Below, in pieces: positions 29,695 to 38,148 of a stretch of DNA of 64,000 bases. A model generated the notes under the pieces. The model was not told where the DNA came from. It searched no databases and was given only the letters and a program-made list of their open reading frames with translations. Origin of the DNA: Criblamydia sequanensis CRIB-18. Lineage in GTDB: Bacteria; Chlamydiota; Chlamydiia; Chlamydiales; Criblamydiaceae. How positions within the stretch are numbered: position 1 is the stretch's first letter; each line of letters begins with the position of its first letter. The stretch covers positions 226,573-290,572 of the forward strand of contig NZ_CCEJ010000004.1 of NCBI RefSeq assembly GCF_000750955.1, given 5' to 3'. The position numbers and the translations under genes were made by a program.

Positions 29695-30981
29695 TTATTC
29701 CACAACAGGTGGAGTTTGTATTTCAATTTTTTCAACCGCTTGATGACTGCCGCTTCCAAGAAGATTAGTTTGTATCCCAACTTCAATTCCAAGCGCGATC
29801 ATAAAAAATAAGAAAACCCCTATCAAAAGAGGTTTTCCGCCCGGAACTCTAAACGAGGAATGGTTGTAGCCTTTCTTATATCGGCCGACCCAAATAAGAA
29901 GAACCGGGATCATGCCGTTTAAAATGGTGTCACCATAGCCGCCTGAGGTTTCCATAGCAACCATAAACGCTCTTTCAAATTGGGTGGCAAAAATAGAGGT
30001 TGGGACAATGATTAAAAGACAAAGAATCAGGTTTCCCCATCCTTTTTTAGGTATTTTTAAACCATCGGAAAGGAAATCAAAAAGACCTAAACCCATAGCG
30101 AGGTAGGAAGTGATGATGGCAAAAAAAGCAAAATAGTTAGCGACAGGCACCACCCACTTTCCTGAAACATGCTCATACAAAAATTCTGTAGCCGGAAGGG
30201 AAAGCTTATTGGCTTCAATTAATCCATTTGGACCTTCTGCCGGAACAATGCCCAAAATCAACATCTGCCAAATAGCGTAAATGATGAGCGCAATTGTGGT
30301 TCCACCGATGATAGAAAGTTTTAAAGCTTTGGTTTGCCGCTTTAAAATAGGAGTTAAGCTTGGCACCATAGTTTGAAAGCTAAAGGCAGTTAAAAGAAGT
30401 GGAATGGCCAGATAAGACTTAGACCAATTGGATTTCAATAAAAGTTCTGGCTTTACTTCATCAGCTCCAAAAGAAATTAGCAAAAAGTAGGCGCCTATTA
30501 AGGAAGTGAAGAGAATAGAGTTAACACGCCCTACCACCCTGCCGCCAAAAACAATGACTGTTGTAAAGATTACCGTGATTAGGACAGTCCCAAAATCCTT
30601 AGTGAGGTTTAACCCAAAAAGTGAGTTTAACCAGTTGGCAGTCTGCAAGCCCCCGCCTGCTGCGTAAGCTACTTCAGAAGCATATGAGATATAGAGGAAA
30701 AGAACCCAAGCAATCACTTTAAAGACAGGTCCTAAAAGACGCGAGGTGATCGTGATGACATGAGCTTCTTCTTCCATCCAAAGGCTTGCTTCAACAAGCA
30801 AGAGCGCAGACAAAGTCATTCCAATCCAGCAAAGAGACATCATAAAAAGAGAAGGAAAAAGCCCGCTTGCTCCAGAGGCTACAGGTAAAGCAAGCATCCC
30901 TCCTCCGACACAACAGCCGGCAACAAGAAACATTGCCGGAAGAAGGCTTGCTTTTTGGATTATCACATTAGTATTACTCAT
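29695..30981 (-). CDS. tyrP: Aromatic amino acid (tyrosine/tryptophan) permease, HAAAP family
   Basis: A 428-residue inner-membrane protein with about 11 transmembrane helices by eye. The first helix GCCVGGGMLALPVASGASGLFPS and the following SYASEVAYAAGGG are typical of TyrP/Mtr-type transporters. Chlamydiae carry tyrP copies for import of host tyrosine or tryptophan, so this fits an intracellular lifestyle. The last 25 residues are hydrophilic. It is the first gene of a unit with DUF2760 and the Hsp70-like gene. The precise substrate cannot be read from the sequence. Confidence 0.9.
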   Translation of the reverse strand: MSNTNVIIQKASLLPAMFLVAGCCVGGGMLALPVASGASGLFPSLFMMSLCWIGMTLSALLLVEASLWMEEEAHVITITSRLLGPVFKVIAWVLFLYISYASEVAYAAGGGLQTANWLNSLFGLNLTKDFGTVLITVIFTTVIVFGGRVVGRVNSILFTSLIGAYFLLISFGADEVKPELLLKSNWSKSYLAIPLLLTAFSFQTMVPSLTPILKRQTKALKLSIIGGTTIALIIYAIWQMLILGIVPAEGPNGLIEANKLSLPATEFLYEHVSGKWVVPVANYFAFFAIITSYLAMGLGLFDFLSDGLKIPKKGWGNLILCLLIIVPTSIFATQFERAFMVAMETSGGYGDTILNGMIPVLLIWVGRYKKGYNHSSFRVPGGKPLLIGVFLFFMIALGIEVGIQTNLLGSGSHQAVEKIEIQTPPVVE

Positions 30982-31252
30982 TTTTCTCCCGAAGGTGGAA
31001 TTTTAACGCTAAAATTTTAAAATTTTTCTAGGTAGACATCAAGTAAAATAGCGTTAATATTTTTTTTTATTTTTAGGATTAATTTTCTTCTGCTGCCCTT
31101 AAGTTTCGTTAAATGCCTGCACGAGGCCTTTTTTACGGCAAATAATATTTATAATTTTAAAAAAACTTTTGACATATCTATTCAATATGGGAAAATCAAA
31201 AAAGACAAGGAATTCTATCTTTTACAAATAAACAGTAAAGCGTTGGTTTTTA

Positions 31253-33127
31253 GTGAGTACCGAAATAAAAAGAAAATACCCTATCGGCGCCGAAATCTCA
31301 AGCAAAGGCGTTCATTTCCGCATTTTTGCAGCCGATCATGCAAAAGCGGTCCTGATTCTTGAAAATAAAAATTCAGAACCTACTTATCATAAGATGGTTA
31401 AGGAAAAAGGAGGGTACTTTTCACTTTTTGTTCCGGCTTTAAAAGAGGGTTCTCTTTATAGATTCCGACTAGGCAATAAAGAAAATTGGCTTCCTGACCC
31501 GGCTTCAAGGTTCCAACCTCATGGTCCAAACGGTCCTTCCCTCACAGTTAATCCTCATTTTAAATGGACCGATAAGGACTGGAAAGGGCTATCCATGCCC
31601 GGGCAAATTATTTACGAAATGCATATAGGAACCTTTACAGAAGAAGGCACCTATGCGGGAGCTAAAAAACAACTAAAAAGACTCGCGGATCTTGGGATTA
31701 CAGTTATAGAAATTATGCCCCTAAATGATTTTCCGGGACACTTTGGCTGGGGATATGATGGTGTTAATTTATTTGCCCCGACCCACCTTTATGGAAGCCC
31801 TTCCGATCTAAAGGATTTCATTAATGAGGCCCATAAACTTGGGATCGGGGTTATTCTTGATATCGTCTATAACCACTTTGGACCTGAGTTCAACACTATA
31901 GGCGAGTTTACAAAAAGATATTTAAACGAATCCCATACGACCGAATGGGGCTCTGCCATCAATTTTGACGATGATTCCATTAGCGAATTTTTTTTAACCA
32001 ATGCTAGGTATTGGATCGAGGAATACCACTTTGACGGTCTAAGGGTGGATGCCACCCCCTGGTTTTTTTGTGATAAAGGGGAGCATTTTTTAAGCAAACT
32101 CACCAAAGTGGCGAGAAAATCCGCGAAAAAGAAATCCATTATCATTGTTGGCGAAGATGAAACTCAAAACAATACCCTTTTAAAACCCCATTCACAAAAA
32201 GGGTATGGCTTTGACGCCCTTTGGAATGATGATTTTCATCATGCTGCAGTTGTCAAATTAAAAGGTAAACGAGAAGCATATTACACAGACTACAAAGGAA
32301 CCCCCAATGAATTCATTTCGTGCTGTAAGTATGGATTTCTCTACCAAGGTCAATATTATTCCTGGCAAAAGAAGGGAAGAGGCTCCCCTTCTCTTTTCTT
32401 CCCGCCGGAGTCAATGATTGTTTTTTTAGAAAACCACGATCAAGTGGCAAACTCGGGACATGGGTTAAGGTTGCATCATAATACCAATTATGGGGTCTAC
32501 AAAGCTTTGACCGCCCTCTTAATTCTTGGACCTAATACTCCAATGCTTTTTCAAGGTCAAGAATTCGGCTCAGAAAAGCCCTTTTACTATTTTGCTGATC
32601 ATTCCGAAGATTTAAATGAAAAGGTTTTTGAAGGAAGAAAAAAGTTCCTTTCGCAATTCCCGCAACTTGAAAATGAAGGGTTAAACATCATTTTGAAACC
32701 TTCGGATCCTAAAAATTTCCTTGCTTGCAAGCTGAATTTCAATGAAGCGAATCAAGAACTCTACAGCCTGCATAAAGACTTAATCCACCTTAGAAAAAAT
32801 GATCCCGTTCTTCGAAAAACTTCAAAAAAGTATGAGGCTTCCATTCTCGGTGAAAATTCATTTCTGCTACGCTATTTTGATGAAGCAGAAGGAGATCGCA
32901 TGCTCATAGTAAACCTTGGGGTAGAGGAAATTTTAAATCCTGCCCCAAACCCGCTTTTAGCTCCGCCTGAAGGCTGTAAATGGAAGATTATTTGGTCAAG
33001 CGAGTCCCCGGTTTACGGTGGAGATGGAACAGCGCCTCTTAATATCCCTCAGTGGAAGTTAATAGGGTTTTCTTCGCAACTTTTAAAAGCAGTAAAGCCC
33101 TCAAAGAAAAAATTAGCTAAACATTGA
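31253..33127 (+). CDS. treZ: Malto-oligosyltrehalose trehalohydrolase (GH13)
   Basis: A 624-residue GH13 enzyme with an N-terminal CBM48-like domain (VHFRIFAADHAKAVLIL, RFRLGN, DPASRFQPHGPNGPS) and a TIM barrel. Catalytic residues are visible: nucleophile D266 (DGLRVDAT), acid E301 (IVGEDE) and transition-state D396 (ENHDQVAN). IYEMHIGTFTEEGTYAGA and WGYDGVNLFAPTHLYGSP are TreZ-like. TreZ releases trehalose from maltooligosyl-trehalose made by TreY; treY is not in this window. The start is GTG at 31253 without a clear ribosome binding site. The debranching enzyme gene follows after 7 bases. A related GH13 branching or debranching activity cannot be fully excluded. Confidence 0.87.
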   Translation: MSTEIKRKYPIGAEISSKGVHFRIFAADHAKAVLILENKNSEPTYHKMVKEKGGYFSLFVPALKEGSLYRFRLGNKENWLPDPASRFQPHGPNGPSLTVNPHFKWTDKDWKGLSMPGQIIYEMHIGTFTEEGTYAGAKKQLKRLADLGITVIEIMPLNDFPGHFGWGYDGVNLFAPTHLYGSPSDLKDFINEAHKLGIGVILDIVYNHFGPEFNTIGEFTKRYLNESHTTEWGSAINFDDDSISEFFLTNARYWIEEYHFDGLRVDATPWFFCDKGEHFLSKLTKVARKSAKKKSIIIVGEDETQNNTLLKPHSQKGYGFDALWNDDFHHAAVVKLKGKREAYYTDYKGTPNEFISCCKYGFLYQGQYYSWQKKGRGSPSLFFPPESMIVFLENHDQVANSGHGLRLHHNTNYGVYKALTALLILGPNTPMLFQGQEFGSEKPFYYFADHSEDLNEKVFEGRKKFLSQFPQLENEGLNIILKPSDPKNFLACKLNFNEANQELYSLHKDLIHLRKNDPVLRKTSKKYEASILGENSFLLRYFDEAEGDRMLIVNLGVEEILNPAPNPLLAPPEGCKWKIIWSSESPVYGGDGTAPLNIPQWKLIGFSSQLLKAVKPSKKKLAKH

Positions 33128-33134
33128 GATACCA

Positions 33135-35150
33135 ATGATTTTATCAAGGCACATCGAATTTAAAGAAGGCACTAAACCGGAAAAATTTACATCCCTTGAA
33201 TGGCTTGTGACTAATGGCCTTGGGGGATTTGCTTCAGGAACTCTTTCCGGAACACCCATGCGAAAGCATCATGGTCTTTTGATCGCAGCACTACCTTCCC
33301 CTTATGGCAGAACTATGACCATTCCTTTTGCTGAGGAGAACTTAATATTACCGGAAAGCCAAGAACTCCCTCTTTCATATGTGTTTTCAAACGAAACAAT
33401 GAACCCAAGAAATATCCCCCTGGTTGAATTTCGGCAAGAGTTAGGGCTGCCCGTTTGGCGCTATGAAATAAACGATATCATCTTGGAAAAAAGAATCTTA
33501 ATGGTGCATCTTCAAAACACCGTCCATATCACTTATCAACTTCTTTCAGGGCCATCCTCCCTTTTATTGAAGTGGAGGCCTTATTTGCAATTTCGCGGCT
33601 ACGAACAATCTGTAAACCTTGAAAGCAGCTCTCAATCCTATGTTGTTCATGCTCGCGATAATTATTACGAAATTGAACATTTAGCCTTCCCAAGGCTTCG
33701 TTTTTATCAGGATAAAAATGCGGGTTTTATTTTAACAAGCGATCATCTTCCAATCGTGTATTACGATATTGAAAAAAATCGAGGCTATGATTTTCTAGGT
33801 TCTATGGAAAGTCCGGGTTATTACCTTATGGAGTTGGAATTAAATACTCCGGCTACCCTAGTTTTTTCCACGGAAGAATGGAAAAAAATTCAAGCCGTTC
33901 CACCACAAATTGCCCCTTCCATAGAAAATTATAGAAGAAGAAATTTACTTAGAAAAGCCGGATCTCTTGTTAGCAAAAAGGTGATGGCAGAGCTTGTATT
34001 ATCGGCAGATAACTTTATTATCACACCCTACACTAGAATGACAGATATTATTCTCATGCAAGCTTCAGGAGAAGAAGCTAGCACAATTATTGCAGGCTAC
34101 CCCTGGTTTACCGATTGGGGCCGCGATACCATGATCTCATTAGAAGGTTTAGTTCTTCTTACAGGACGAGGAAAAGAAGCAAGAACCATTTTGAATACCT
34201 TCTCCCACTACATTAAAGATGGTTTAATACCGAATATGTTCCCGGATGGAGAAAATCAAGGTTTATACAACACAGCGGATGCTTCCCTCTGGTTTTTTCA
34301 TGCTATAGATCGCTATATCGATCTCACCCAAGATGACAGTATTTTAGAAGATCTTTACCCAAAACTTCTTGGAATTATACAGCATCATATCCAAGGGACT
34401 TTATTTGGAATAAAAGTGGATGAAGATGGTCTTCTCGTTCAGGGTCAAGAAGGGGTTCAGTTAACATGGATGGATGCAAAAGTCGGAGATTGGGTCGTCA
34501 CTCCAAGAAGGGGGAAAGCAGTCGAGTTAAATGCCCTTTGGTACAATGCTTTAAAGCTCATGGACAAATGGGCATTAAATAAGGAACCTCTTTTTCAAAA
34601 ATATGCGGAAAAATGCTACGAATCTTTCAATAAACGCTTTTGGTATGAAAGCGGAGGCTATCTCTTTGATCTAGTTGACAATGAAAATAGCTCTTCGGAT
34701 TCTGCCTTAAGGCCTAACCAGCTTTTTGCAATTTCCCTTCGCTTTCCGGTTCTTGAGCCAAAAAAATGGGAATCGGTTTTAAAATGCGTGAGAGAGGAGT
34801 TGCTAACTCCATTTGGGCTTAGGACCTTATCTCCTAAACACCCTGATTATAAATCCTGCTATGATGGCGATTTAAGAGCAAGGGATGCCGCTTACCACCA
34901 AGGCACTGTATGGCCCTGGTTAATCGGTCCCTATATCGACGTATGGATGAAAGTCTATCCAAATGATGCAAAACTGGCGCGTTCATTTTTAAAAGAGCTT
35001 CTCGACAGCTTAAATGAAAATTGTGTGGGATCCATAAGCGAGATCTTTGATGCGAAAGAGCCTTATCTTGCAAGAGGCTGCTTTGCGCAAGCCTGGAGTG
35101 TCGCCGAAACGATTCGCGCCTTCGTTAAAACGGAAAAATTAAAGGACTAG
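33135..35150 (+). CDS. Glycogen debranching enzyme (amylo-alpha-1,6-glucosidase)
   Basis: A 671-residue protein of the archaeal/bacterial Gde type. The N-terminal domain has LEWLVTNGLGGFASGTLSGTPMRKHHGLLIAAL; the C-terminal (alpha/alpha)6 catalytic domain has GYPWFTDWGRDTMISLEGL, NTADASLWFFHAID, LTWMDAKVGDWVVTPRRGK and YHQGTVWPWLIGPYIDVW, all hallmarks of this family. It trims branches from glycogen or maltodextrins. It follows treZ after 7 bases and is surely co-transcribed, which links glycogen breakdown with release of trehalose. Its stop is two bases from the convergent peroxiredoxin stop. Confidence 0.92.
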   Translation: MILSRHIEFKEGTKPEKFTSLEWLVTNGLGGFASGTLSGTPMRKHHGLLIAALPSPYGRTMTIPFAEENLILPESQELPLSYVFSNETMNPRNIPLVEFRQELGLPVWRYEINDIILEKRILMVHLQNTVHITYQLLSGPSSLLLKWRPYLQFRGYEQSVNLESSSQSYVVHARDNYYEIEHLAFPRLRFYQDKNAGFILTSDHLPIVYYDIEKNRGYDFLGSMESPGYYLMELELNTPATLVFSTEEWKKIQAVPPQIAPSIENYRRRNLLRKAGSLVSKKVMAELVLSADNFIITPYTRMTDIILMQASGEEASTIIAGYPWFTDWGRDTMISLEGLVLLTGRGKEARTILNTFSHYIKDGLIPNMFPDGENQGLYNTADASLWFFHAIDRYIDLTQDDSILEDLYPKLLGIIQHHIQGTLFGIKVDEDGLLVQGQEGVQLTWMDAKVGDWVVTPRRGKAVELNALWYNALKLMDKWALNKEPLFQKYAEKCYESFNKRFWYESGGYLFDLVDNENSSSDSALRPNQLFAISLRFPVLEPKKWESVLKCVREELLTPFGLRTLSPKHPDYKSCYDGDLRARDAAYHQGTVWPWLIGPYIDVWMKVYPNDAKLARSFLKELLDSLNENCVGSISEIFDAKEPYLARGCFAQAWSVAETIRAFVKTEKLKD

Positions 35151-35152
35151 GT

Positions 35153-35806
35153 TTAGCTTAGCGATTTTTCATGAACTTGCGTGTAGCGAAGATAAGGCAA
35201 AACTTCTCTATACCCTTGGGGAAAAAGTTCCTTTATCTCATTTGGATCAGTAATGCTTGGTAAAATGATGCACTCAGCTCCATGATGCCAATTTACCGGT
35301 GTGGCCACCTTTTGATCATCGGTTAGCTGAAGAGCATCGATCACACGTAAAAGTTCATCAAAATTTCTCCCAGTAGACGCAGGGTATGCTATCATAAGGC
35401 GTATTTTTTTATTGGGATCGATAATAAATACGGTTCTTACAGTGGTCGTTTCACTCTCATTTGGATGGACCATGCCATAAAGCGAAGCAATCTTTTTATC
35501 TTTATCGCCAATTAAAGGGTACTCGACTGTGGTATTTTGGCTAAGATTGATATCCGGAATCCAATGCTTATGATCTTCAACCGTGCCAATGCTTAGAGCA
35601 ATGATCTTCGTTTTTCTTTTATCAAACTCTTTCTTCATTTTGGCAGCGTAGCCAAGCTCGGTGGTACAAACAGGAGTAAAGTTTTTAGGATGGGAGAAAA
35701 AAACACACCAATTATTCCCAATCCACTCATGAAATCGAATTTTTCCCTGGGTAGTCTCGGCTGTAAAATCAGGTGCTTGATCACCAATTCTGACGTGGGA
35801 GCACAT
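35153..35806 (-). CDS. 1-Cys peroxiredoxin (Prx6 type)
   Basis: A 217-residue peroxidase that reduces hydrogen peroxide and organic peroxides. The active-site motif FTPVCTTELG places the peroxidatic Cys at residue 47, as in Prx6 enzymes, and the long C-terminal domain (KVATPVNWHHGAECIILPSITDPNEIKELFPQGYREVLPYLRYT) is that of the 1-Cys group. No resolving Cys of the AhpC type is seen at the C-terminus. Single gene, with an AGGAGG-like ribosome binding site just before the ATG and A+T-rich sequence upstream. Confidence 0.94.
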   Translation of the reverse strand: MCSHVRIGDQAPDFTAETTQGKIRFHEWIGNNWCVFFSHPKNFTPVCTTELGYAAKMKKEFDKRKTKIIALSIGTVEDHKHWIPDINLSQNTTVEYPLIGDKDKKIASLYGMVHPNESETTTVRTVFIIDPNKKIRLMIAYPASTGRNFDELLRVIDALQLTDDQKVATPVNWHHGAECIILPSITDPNEIKELFPQGYREVLPYLRYTQVHEKSLS

Positions 35807-35911
35807 TTTTCACCTCCTGTATTATATAGTATTTAAAAGATTCCATTAAGATTGTCAATTATTTTTAAATTACTAATCATAAATAATTAACAATCCAAAT
35901 ACATAGGGGTA

Positions 35912-35920
35912 TGCTATAAT
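35912..35920 (+). promoter_or_regulatory. Extended -10 promoter for the RhoGAP gene
   Basis: TGCTATAAT: an exact TATAAT with the TGn extension. It lies 38 bases before the ATG at 35959. No good -35 is needed for such promoters. Confidence 0.6.
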
Positions 35921-35958
35921 ATATTGTAGGTAGAATTTTTTTGCACCTGGAGATACTT

Positions 35959-36960
35959 ATGCCAAATATTGGTGAAGGTTCAAAATTTACAGTCACTCCT
36001 CAGCAGTTGCAATCGGCAAGAGACCAGCTGAAAAAAACTCCCTCTCAAAAAATGTCTGAATTAAATAAAGCTGAGAAAGTCGCTAAAGAAAGCCTTAGCC
36101 CTACCCAAAAAGATATCCCCTCCCCTGTTCATAAAGTTCGAGACTCCTCGTTTTTGAGAGAATCTACAGAGGTCAACGAGACTAATGACAAGAGCCAAGC
36201 CTTTCTTGCCAATGCGACCAAAAAAGCAAAGAAATACATACAGCAAAAAATATTCAAAAACTCTTTTTCTATGAGTAAACTTGGAAAAGGTTTCAAAAGC
36301 TTGATGCATGGTTTAAACCCCCAAAACATCGTAAAGCATTTTACATCGAATCGGACAGAAGATGCGAATGATAAGAAAACAGAGGCTGTTTCAACTAAAC
36401 AATTTTCGGAGCTATCAAAAGAAGATAAGATTCAGATAGCAAAAACTTTGATACCAAAAGCTGTCCAAGAAATCCTAAAACAAGAAGGGCAAAAACAAGA
36501 AGGGGTATTTAGATTATCAGGACGGGATGGTCCGCAAAAAACTTTTCTCAATAAGGTAGCGAGCGACCCATCCATTTTAGAAAATGAATTAGAATTAGAA
36601 ATTACAGATTTCGAAGGAATCAAAAGCAAAGTCAAACCCTCAGTTGATGATTTTGCGGGCTTAATAAAGAAAACAATTTCTCAATTAAACCCTCAAACAA
36701 TCAGTTTATCAGAAGAATCAAAAGCATTATTAACCCCGGAACAGCTTAAATCTTATGAAGAATCAAAAGAGGAAAGTCAACTCGGAGAAGAAGAGAAAGC
36801 TACTTTAAAAGAGAGCCTTCAGCCTCTATATGAATTGTTTGTTGAAATTAATAGAAATAAGGAAGAAACCAAATTAACCTGGAATACTTTATCGATTTCA
36901 GCCCCTGAAATTATCATTTTAATGAAACAATTAGGTTTTGAAATCCCTAAAGATTCATAG
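35959..36960 (+). CDS. RhoGAP-domain protein, putative effector
   Basis: A 333-residue protein. The first 150 residues are Lys/Ser/Thr-rich and probably disordered. Residues about 155-325 read as a RhoGAP domain: IPKAVQEILKQEGQKQEGVFRLSG with the arginine finger R185, a central helix (VDDFAGLIKKTISQL), a C-terminal helix LKESLQPLYELFVEINRNKEE, and TKLTWNTLSISAPEII, which aligns with the NKMT..NLA..F.P block of eukaryotic RhoGAPs. RhoGAPs switch off Rho-family GTPases of the host actin cytoskeleton, so a secreted effector role is likely but not shown. The frame extends six codons to a TTG, but CTGGAG lies 8 bases before the ATG used here. The stop overlaps the convergent peptidase gene by 14 bases. 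Confidence 0.8.
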   Translation: MPNIGEGSKFTVTPQQLQSARDQLKKTPSQKMSELNKAEKVAKESLSPTQKDIPSPVHKVRDSSFLRESTEVNETNDKSQAFLANATKKAKKYIQQKIFKNSFSMSKLGKGFKSLMHGLNPQNIVKHFTSNRTEDANDKKTEAVSTKQFSELSKEDKIQIAKTLIPKAVQEILKQEGQKQEGVFRLSGRDGPQKTFLNKVASDPSILENELELEITDFEGIKSKVKPSVDDFAGLIKKTISQLNPQTISLSEESKALLTPEQLKSYEESKEESQLGEEEKATLKESLQPLYELFVEINRNKEETKLTWNTLSISAPEIIILMKQLGFEIPKDS

Positions 36961-38140
36961 TATATATTTTATCTTGCACACCGCCCGTCAGGATAGCCTC
37001 GCCTTTATCATTAATAAAGACATCATGTTCCAGTCTGACGCCAAAAAGATCAGGCAGATAAATGCCCGGCTCTATAGAAAAAATGGTATTGTTTAATAGC
37101 TTTCTTTCTTCATGAGTTTCCAAGTTGTCGATATTAGCGCCTTCTCCATGACCTTCTTCATGAATGCTGTGGCCGGTTCTATGGATAAAAAAGGGTCCAT
37201 AACCTGCTTTCTCGATAACTTCCCTCGAAACATCATCGACTTCAAAACCTTGTATCGATTTTCCTTGGGCCAATCGATTTTTTATAAATTCAAAAGCTTT
37301 TTTTTGAGCTTCTCTTACAATGTTAAATATTTTTTCCTCTTGTTCATGCGTATTTTTTCTTGCCACTCCAACTCTTGTAATATCTCCATAAATTGAGCCC
37401 TCACCCTTTTCCTTGGCCCAAAGATCTATTAGAATAAAATCACCTCTTCTAATGATTTCCGTGCTATTTATTGAAGGTGCATAGTGAGGGTTAGAAGAAT
37501 TCTTGTTAACCGCAACAATCGGTGGAGAATCAGTTATAAAGCCATTATCCTCAAATTTTTCTACAATAAATTGCTGCACATCATACTCAGAAATTGTTTT
37601 ATTTTCTTTAAGCGCTTCTTCAACCCATTTAAAAGCAAAAAGGGCTGTTTTATCAAGAAAAGATGCTGCCTTAAGATGCGATTTTGCCGACTCTTCATTA
37701 ACAGTGGCTGTAAAATGCTGCAAAATATCTCCCGAAGAAAAAAGATTCAGCTTTAAACTTTTTAAAAAATCGATCATTCCTCCATCGACTGTTGAAACGT
37801 AAGGAATAGACCCCATTTCAGAATATTCTAGAATGATTTTATCCCTTTCCTTGAAAAGATTGCTTAATAAGCCTTGAAAGGATTGCCAAGAAGCGTATGT
37901 TTCTTTTTTTCCGGGTAAATAATCTAGAACAAAACTTTCAACGGCATGAACAATTTTAAGCGGTTCTCCCTCTGCAGGAATCCAATAGCAAAAACGTCTT
38001 GTCAAATGAGTTTCTTTCGGGATTTTTAAGAATTTGCAAGCGAGGGTATTCCTTCCCCTGAAATCATAAAGAAGCCACCCTTTTAAAGACTCTTCCTTTA
38101 AAAGTTTTTGAACCTCTTTTATGACTGGACTAAAACTCAT
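36947..38140 (-). CDS. M24-family aminopeptidase (Xaa-Pro peptidase)
   Basis: A 397-residue metallopeptidase of the pita-bread fold. The N-terminal domain (about 1-150) is of the creatinase type. The metal ligands are in order: ILIDLWAKEKGEGSIYGDITR (two Asp), HRTGHSIHEEGHGEG (His), FSIEPGIYLP (Glu) and VRLEHDVFI (Glu). It should cleave X-Pro bonds of peptides in the cytoplasm. It follows the HEAT-repeat gene's opposite end closely: the two minus-strand genes are separated by only 8 bases, with the HEAT gene upstream. I recall a pepP/pepQ-like gene with a similar neighbour in Chlamydia. Confidence 0.9.
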   Translation of the reverse strand: MSFSPVIKEVQKLLKEESLKGWLLYDFRGRNTLACKFLKIPKETHLTRRFCYWIPAEGEPLKIVHAVESFVLDYLPGKKETYASWQSFQGLLSNLFKERDKIILEYSEMGSIPYVSTVDGGMIDFLKSLKLNLFSSGDILQHFTATVNEESAKSHLKAASFLDKTALFAFKWVEEALKENKTISEYDVQQFIVEKFEDNGFITDSPPIVAVNKNSSNPHYAPSINSTEIIRRGDFILIDLWAKEKGEGSIYGDITRVGVARKNTHEQEEKIFNIVREAQKKAFEFIKNRLAQGKSIQGFEVDDVSREVIEKAGYGPFFIHRTGHSIHEEGHGEGANIDNLETHEERKLLNNTIFSIEPGIYLPDLFGVRLEHDVFINDKGEAILTGGVQDKIYTMNL

Positions 38141-38148
38141 CTGACACC

